From positions 1 through 16,748 of the forward strand of contig JAPOXB010000201.1 of NCBI GenBank assembly GCA_026707335.1: a stretch of 16,748 nucleotides of DNA, read 5' to 3'. Below the pieces are notes generated by a model. That model did not search any database. It saw only the letters and a list, made by a program, of their open reading frames with translations, and had not been told where the DNA came from. This DNA is from Chloroflexota bacterium (lineage in GTDB: Bacteria; Chloroflexota; Dehalococcoidia; Bin125). This document shows, one piece after another, positions 13,906 through 16,748 of the stretch; positions within the stretch are counted from its first letter, which is position 1; every line of letters begins with the position of its first letter. Both the position numbers and the translations under genes were made by a program.

Positions 13906-16748
13906 TCAGACGTTGAAGTAGCCCGCCTCGGGGTGCGCCGTGATGATCGCACTGGTCGATTGCTCGGGCACGAGTTGGAACTCCTCCGACAGCGTGACGC
14001 CAATCTCCTCCGGGCGCAGGAGGGCGAGCAGCTTCTCCTGGTCCTCCAGGTTGGGGCAGGCCGGGTAGCCGAAGCTGAAGCGCGCCCCCTGATAGCGCCC
14101 GGCGAAGAGGTCGCGCGGGGCCGGGCCGTCCCCGCCGTCGATGCCCAGCTCGCGCCGCACGCGGGCGTGCCAGTACTCGGCCAGGGCCTCGGCCATCTCG
14201 ACGCCGAAGCCGTGCCAGTAGAGGTACTCCTGGTAGGCGTTGTCGGCGTAGAGCTGCGCGGCGTGGTCGCTGGCCTTGGCCCCCACTGTCACGATGTGGA
14301 AGCCGGCCACGTCCATCTCCCCGCTCTCGACGGGGCGGAAGTAGTCGGCGAGGCAGAGGCGCTGCTTGCCGTCCTGGCGAGGGAAGTGGAAGCGCAGCCG
14401 CTCGTCGCGGGTCTCCGCGTCGTAGACGATCAGCGTGTCGCCGTCCGACTGGACGGGGAAGTAGCCGTAGACGACGGCGGGCTCGATCAGCCCCTGCGCG
14501 GTCGCCTCCTGGATCAGGCGGCGCAGCGTCGGGCGGGCGTCGCGGTCCAGCGCGGCCTCGAACCCGGCGTCGCTCTGCTCCCCCTTGCGGAAGCCCCACT
14601 GGCCGCGGAACAGCGCGACCTCGTTGACGTAGGCCGCGACGTCGGACACGGAGAGACCCTTGTGCACCCGGCGGCCCCAGAACGGCGGGGAGGCCAGCGG
14701 GGCGTCGGTCGCGACGGAGGACCGGGCGGGCAGCGGGGCAGCGGCGACCGGCGACGGCTTGGGCGCGGGCGCCGGCGCCGTCCGCTCCTGCCCCGCCGGC
14801 GTCTCGCCGCGGCTGATCGCGTTCATGATCTCCAGGCCCTCGAAGGCGTCCTGGCCGTAGTAGACGGCGCCGTCGTAGACGTCGCGCAGGTCCTGCTCGA
14901 CGTAGCGGCGGGTCAGCGCCGCGCCGCCCAGCAGCACCGGGTAGCGATCGGCCAGGCCGCGGCGGTTGAGCTCCTGCAGATCCTCCTTCATGACGACGGT
15001 GGACTTGACGAGCAGGCCCGAGAGGCCGATCGCGTCGGCCTGGGCCTCGGCGGCGGCGTCGATGATGCTGGCGATGGGCTGCTTGATGCCCAGGTTGACG
15101 GTCTGGAAGCCGTTGTTGCTGAGGATGATCTCGACCAGGTTCTTGCCGATGTCGTGCACGTCGCCGCGCACCGTGGCGAGCACGATCTTGCCCTTGCCGG
15201 TGTCCGCGCTGCGCTCCATGTGCGGCTCCAGGTAGCCGACGGCGGCCTTCATCGTCTCGGCCGATTGCAGCACGAAGGGCAGCTGCATCTTGCCCGCCCC
15301 GAACAGGTCGCCCACGACCTGCATGGCCGGCAACAGCGTGTCGTTGATGATGGGCAGCGCAGGGCGATCGGCCAGCGCCTCGTCGAGGTCGCCCGTGAGC
15401 CCGTCGCGCAGGCCGTCGAGGATGCGGCGGTGCAGCCGTTGGTCGAGCGGCGCCTCCGTCAGATCGACGGCGTCCCGTTGCACCGACGCATCGGTGAAGA
15501 GCGGCAGGAAGGCGTGCAGCGGGTCGACCGGGTCGCCGTCCGGCCCGCTGACCCATTCGTTGTCGATCAGGCGTCCGGCGGCGGCCAGCTGGGCGGGGTC
15601 GATCTGGTGCTCCGGCAGGATCTGCCGCGCGTTGACGATGGCGGCGTCGAGCCCGGCCTCGACGGCGCGATGGAGGAAGACGCTGTTCAGCACCTGCCGG
15701 GCGGCCGGATTGAGCCCGAAGGAGACGTTGCTCACGCCCAGGATCGTGTGCACGCCCGGCAGCTCCGCCTTGATGCGGCGCACCGCTTCCAGCGTCTCGC
15801 GGCCGTCGTTGCGCAGCTCCTCCTGGCCCGAGCCGAGCGGCAGCGTGAGCGCGTCGAAGAACAGATCCTCGGGCGGGAGGCCGTAGCGCCCCGTCGCCAG
15901 GTCATGGATGCGATGCGCGATGGCCAACTTGCGGTCGGCCGTGCGGGCCTGCCCCTCCTCGTCGATGACGAGCGCCACGACGGCCGCGCCGTAGCGCCGG
16001 GCCGCCCGCAGCGTTCGGTCGAGGCGGGCGCCGCCGTCCTCCAGGTTGATCGAGTTGACGATCGGCTTGCCGCCCAGCAGCTTGAGCCCGGCCTCCAGCA
16101 CCGGCGGCTCGGTCGAGTCGAGCATGATCGGCAGCGTCGTGCGGCCGCGCGCGTCGCCGATCAGGCGCTCCATGTCGGGGACGCCGTCGCGCCCGACGTA
16201 GTCCACGCAGACATCGACGATGTGCGCGCCCTCGCCGGCCTGGTCGCGCACGACGTTGGCCATCTCGTCGAAGTTCTCCGCCTCCAGCAGCCGCTTGAAG
16301 CGGCGGGAGCCGTTGGCGTTGGCACGCTCGCCGACGATCAGCACGCTGGCGTCCTGGTCGTAGGGGACGGGCGTGAACAGCGAGGCGACGCCGGCCTCGG
16401 GCCGGGGCGCGCGCGGGGCGGGCACGGCGCCGCGCAGCCCCTCGACGACGGCGGCCATGTGGGCGGGCGTCGTGCCGCAGCAGCCGCCGATCAGCGAGAC
16501 GCCGTACTCGCCGACGAACGTGCGGTGCGCGTCGCGGAGGCCCTCGGGCGTGAGGTCGTAGACGGCCTGGTCGTTCTCGACGCGGGGCAGCCCGGCGTTG
16601 GGCTGGCAGAGGATCGGCAGCGGCGAGTACTGCGAGAGGTAGCGCAGGTGCTCGTGCATGAGCTCGGGGCCGGTGGCGCAGTTGATGCCGAGCGCGTCGA
16701 TGCCCAGCGGCACGAGCGCCGCCACGGCCGCCCCGATCTCGGAGCCGA
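13906..16748 (-). CDS. metH: Cobalamin-dependent methionine synthase (5' end outside window)
   Basis: The visible 946 residues are the larger part of MetH, which transfers a methyl group from methyl-tetrahydrofolate through cobalamin to homocysteine. In order they are: the end of the homocysteine/zinc domain, with INCATGPE and the zinc ligands in GGCCGTTP (16488-16465); the pterin-binding domain from about 16330, with GERANANGSRRF, MLDSTEPPVLEAG and NSINLEDG; the cobalamin cap domain; the B12 domain with GDVHDIGKN, whose histidine at 15156-15154 ligates cobalt; a proline/alanine-rich linker (about 14705-14790); and the reactivation domain ending in YQGARFSFGYPACPNL and HPEAGYFNV. All visible modules look intact. 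The frame runs off the window edge, so the true start is not visible; the GTG at 16725 is an internal valine. No cobalamin riboswitch can be judged because the leader is missing. nhaA follows after 133 nt. Confidence 0.96.
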   Translation of the reverse strand, partial: GSEIGAAVAALVPLGIDALGINCATGPELMHEHLRYLSQYSPLPILCQPNAGLPRVENDQAVYDLTPEGLRDAHRTFVGEYGVSLIGGCCGTTPAHMAAVVEGLRGAVPAPRAPRPEAGVASLFTPVPYDQDASVLIVGERANANGSRRFKRLLEAENFDEMANVVRDQAGEGAHIVDVCVDYVGRDGVPDMERLIGDARGRTTLPIMLDSTEPPVLEAGLKLLGGKPIVNSINLEDGGARLDRTLRAARRYGAAVVALVIDEEGQARTADRKLAIAHRIHDLATGRYGLPPEDLFFDALTLPLGSGQEELRNDGRETLEAVRRIKAELPGVHTILGVSNVSFGLNPAARQVLNSVFLHRAVEAGLDAAIVNARQILPEHQIDPAQLAAAGRLIDNEWVSGPDGDPVDPLHAFLPLFTDASVQRDAVDLTEAPLDQRLHRRILDGLRDGLTGDLDEALADRPALPIINDTLLPAMQVVGDLFGAGKMQLPFVLQSAETMKAAVGYLEPHMERSADTGKGKIVLATVRGDVHDIGKNLVEIILSNNGFQTVNLGIKQPIASIIDAAAEAQADAIGLSGLLVKSTVVMKEDLQELNRRGLADRYPVLLGGAALTRRYVEQDLRDVYDGAVYYGQDAFEGLEIMNAISRGETPAGQERTAPAPAPKPSPVAAAPLPARSSVATDAPLASPPFWGRRVHKGLSVSDVAAYVNEVALFRGQWGFRKGEQSDAGFEAALDRDARPTLRRLIQEATAQGLIEPAVVYGYFPVQSDGDTLIVYDAETRDERLRFHFPRQDGKQRLCLADYFRPVESGEMDVAGFHIVTVGAKASDHAAQLYADNAYQEYLYWHGFGVEMAEALAEYWHARVRRELGIDGGDGPAPRDLFAGRYQGARFSFGYPACPNLEDQEKLLALLRPEEIGVTLSEEFQLVPEQSTSAIITAHPEAGYFNV

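Noticed and set aside
13634..15556. A 640-codon minus-strand frame overlapping metH and the start of nhaA
   Set aside because: Alternate frame of metH; arginine/alanine/proline-rich with no domain, while the other frame gives a clear MetH.
16723..16725. GTG as the metH start
   Set aside because: The frame continues upstream with sensible residues to the window edge, and the homocysteine domain would lack most of its barrel if it began here.

Overview
This window is very GC-rich chromosomal DNA with dense, mostly minus-strand genes and little intergenic space. I see no insertion sequence, integrase, phage gene, CRISPR array, tRNA or rRNA. The gene content is that of a free-living, menaquinone-using aerobe or facultative aerobe: menaquinone genes, cobalamin-dependent methionine synthase, an NhaA antiporter and a molybdenum hydroxylase. 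The phylum cannot be fixed by eye. The base composition fits Actinomycetota or high-GC Chloroflexota (Thermomicrobia-like). MenB matches the Bacillus/E. coli type rather than the mycobacterial type as I remember them, which leans weakly towards Chloroflexota or another deep-branching high-GC group.

Layout. (a) 25-4156, minus strand: a TetR repressor overlapping menB, then menA, then an SRPBCC protein, then after a 112-nt gap two CBS-pair proteins. A possible 20-codon ORF is coupled to both CBS genes. (b) 4157-4305: a divergent control region holding a perfect 26-bp palindrome, a good candidate TetR operator. (c) 4306-5088, plus strand: menG/ubiE, the last methyltransferase of menaquinone synthesis. 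MenB, MenA and MenG therefore lie around one TetR gene and one operator, which suggests a dedicated quinone regulator. (d) 5099-6710, minus strand: an inositol-monophosphatase-family enzyme followed 9 nt later by a methyltransferase that carries the residue signature of the KamB/NpmA 16S rRNA m1A1408 aminoglycoside-resistance family. (e) 6818-8137, plus strand: a stand-alone FIST sensor protein. (f) 8134-12201, minus strand: a three-subunit molybdenum hydroxylase (FAD, 2Fe-2S and molybdopterin subunits) ending in a MoaD/ThiS-like ubiquitin-fold protein with an unusual tail after its diglycine. (g) 12321-13772, minus strand: nhaA. (h) 13906-16748, minus strand: metH, cut by the window edge at its 5' end.

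The most notable items are the KamB/NpmA-like methyltransferase in an otherwise housekeeping setting, the TetR/palindrome arrangement over the menaquinone genes, the tailed MoaD-like protein in the hydroxylase operon, and the possible micro-ORF between the CBS genes. All assignments are by eye from motifs; no database search was run. There is no gene-free stretch longer than 300 bases.
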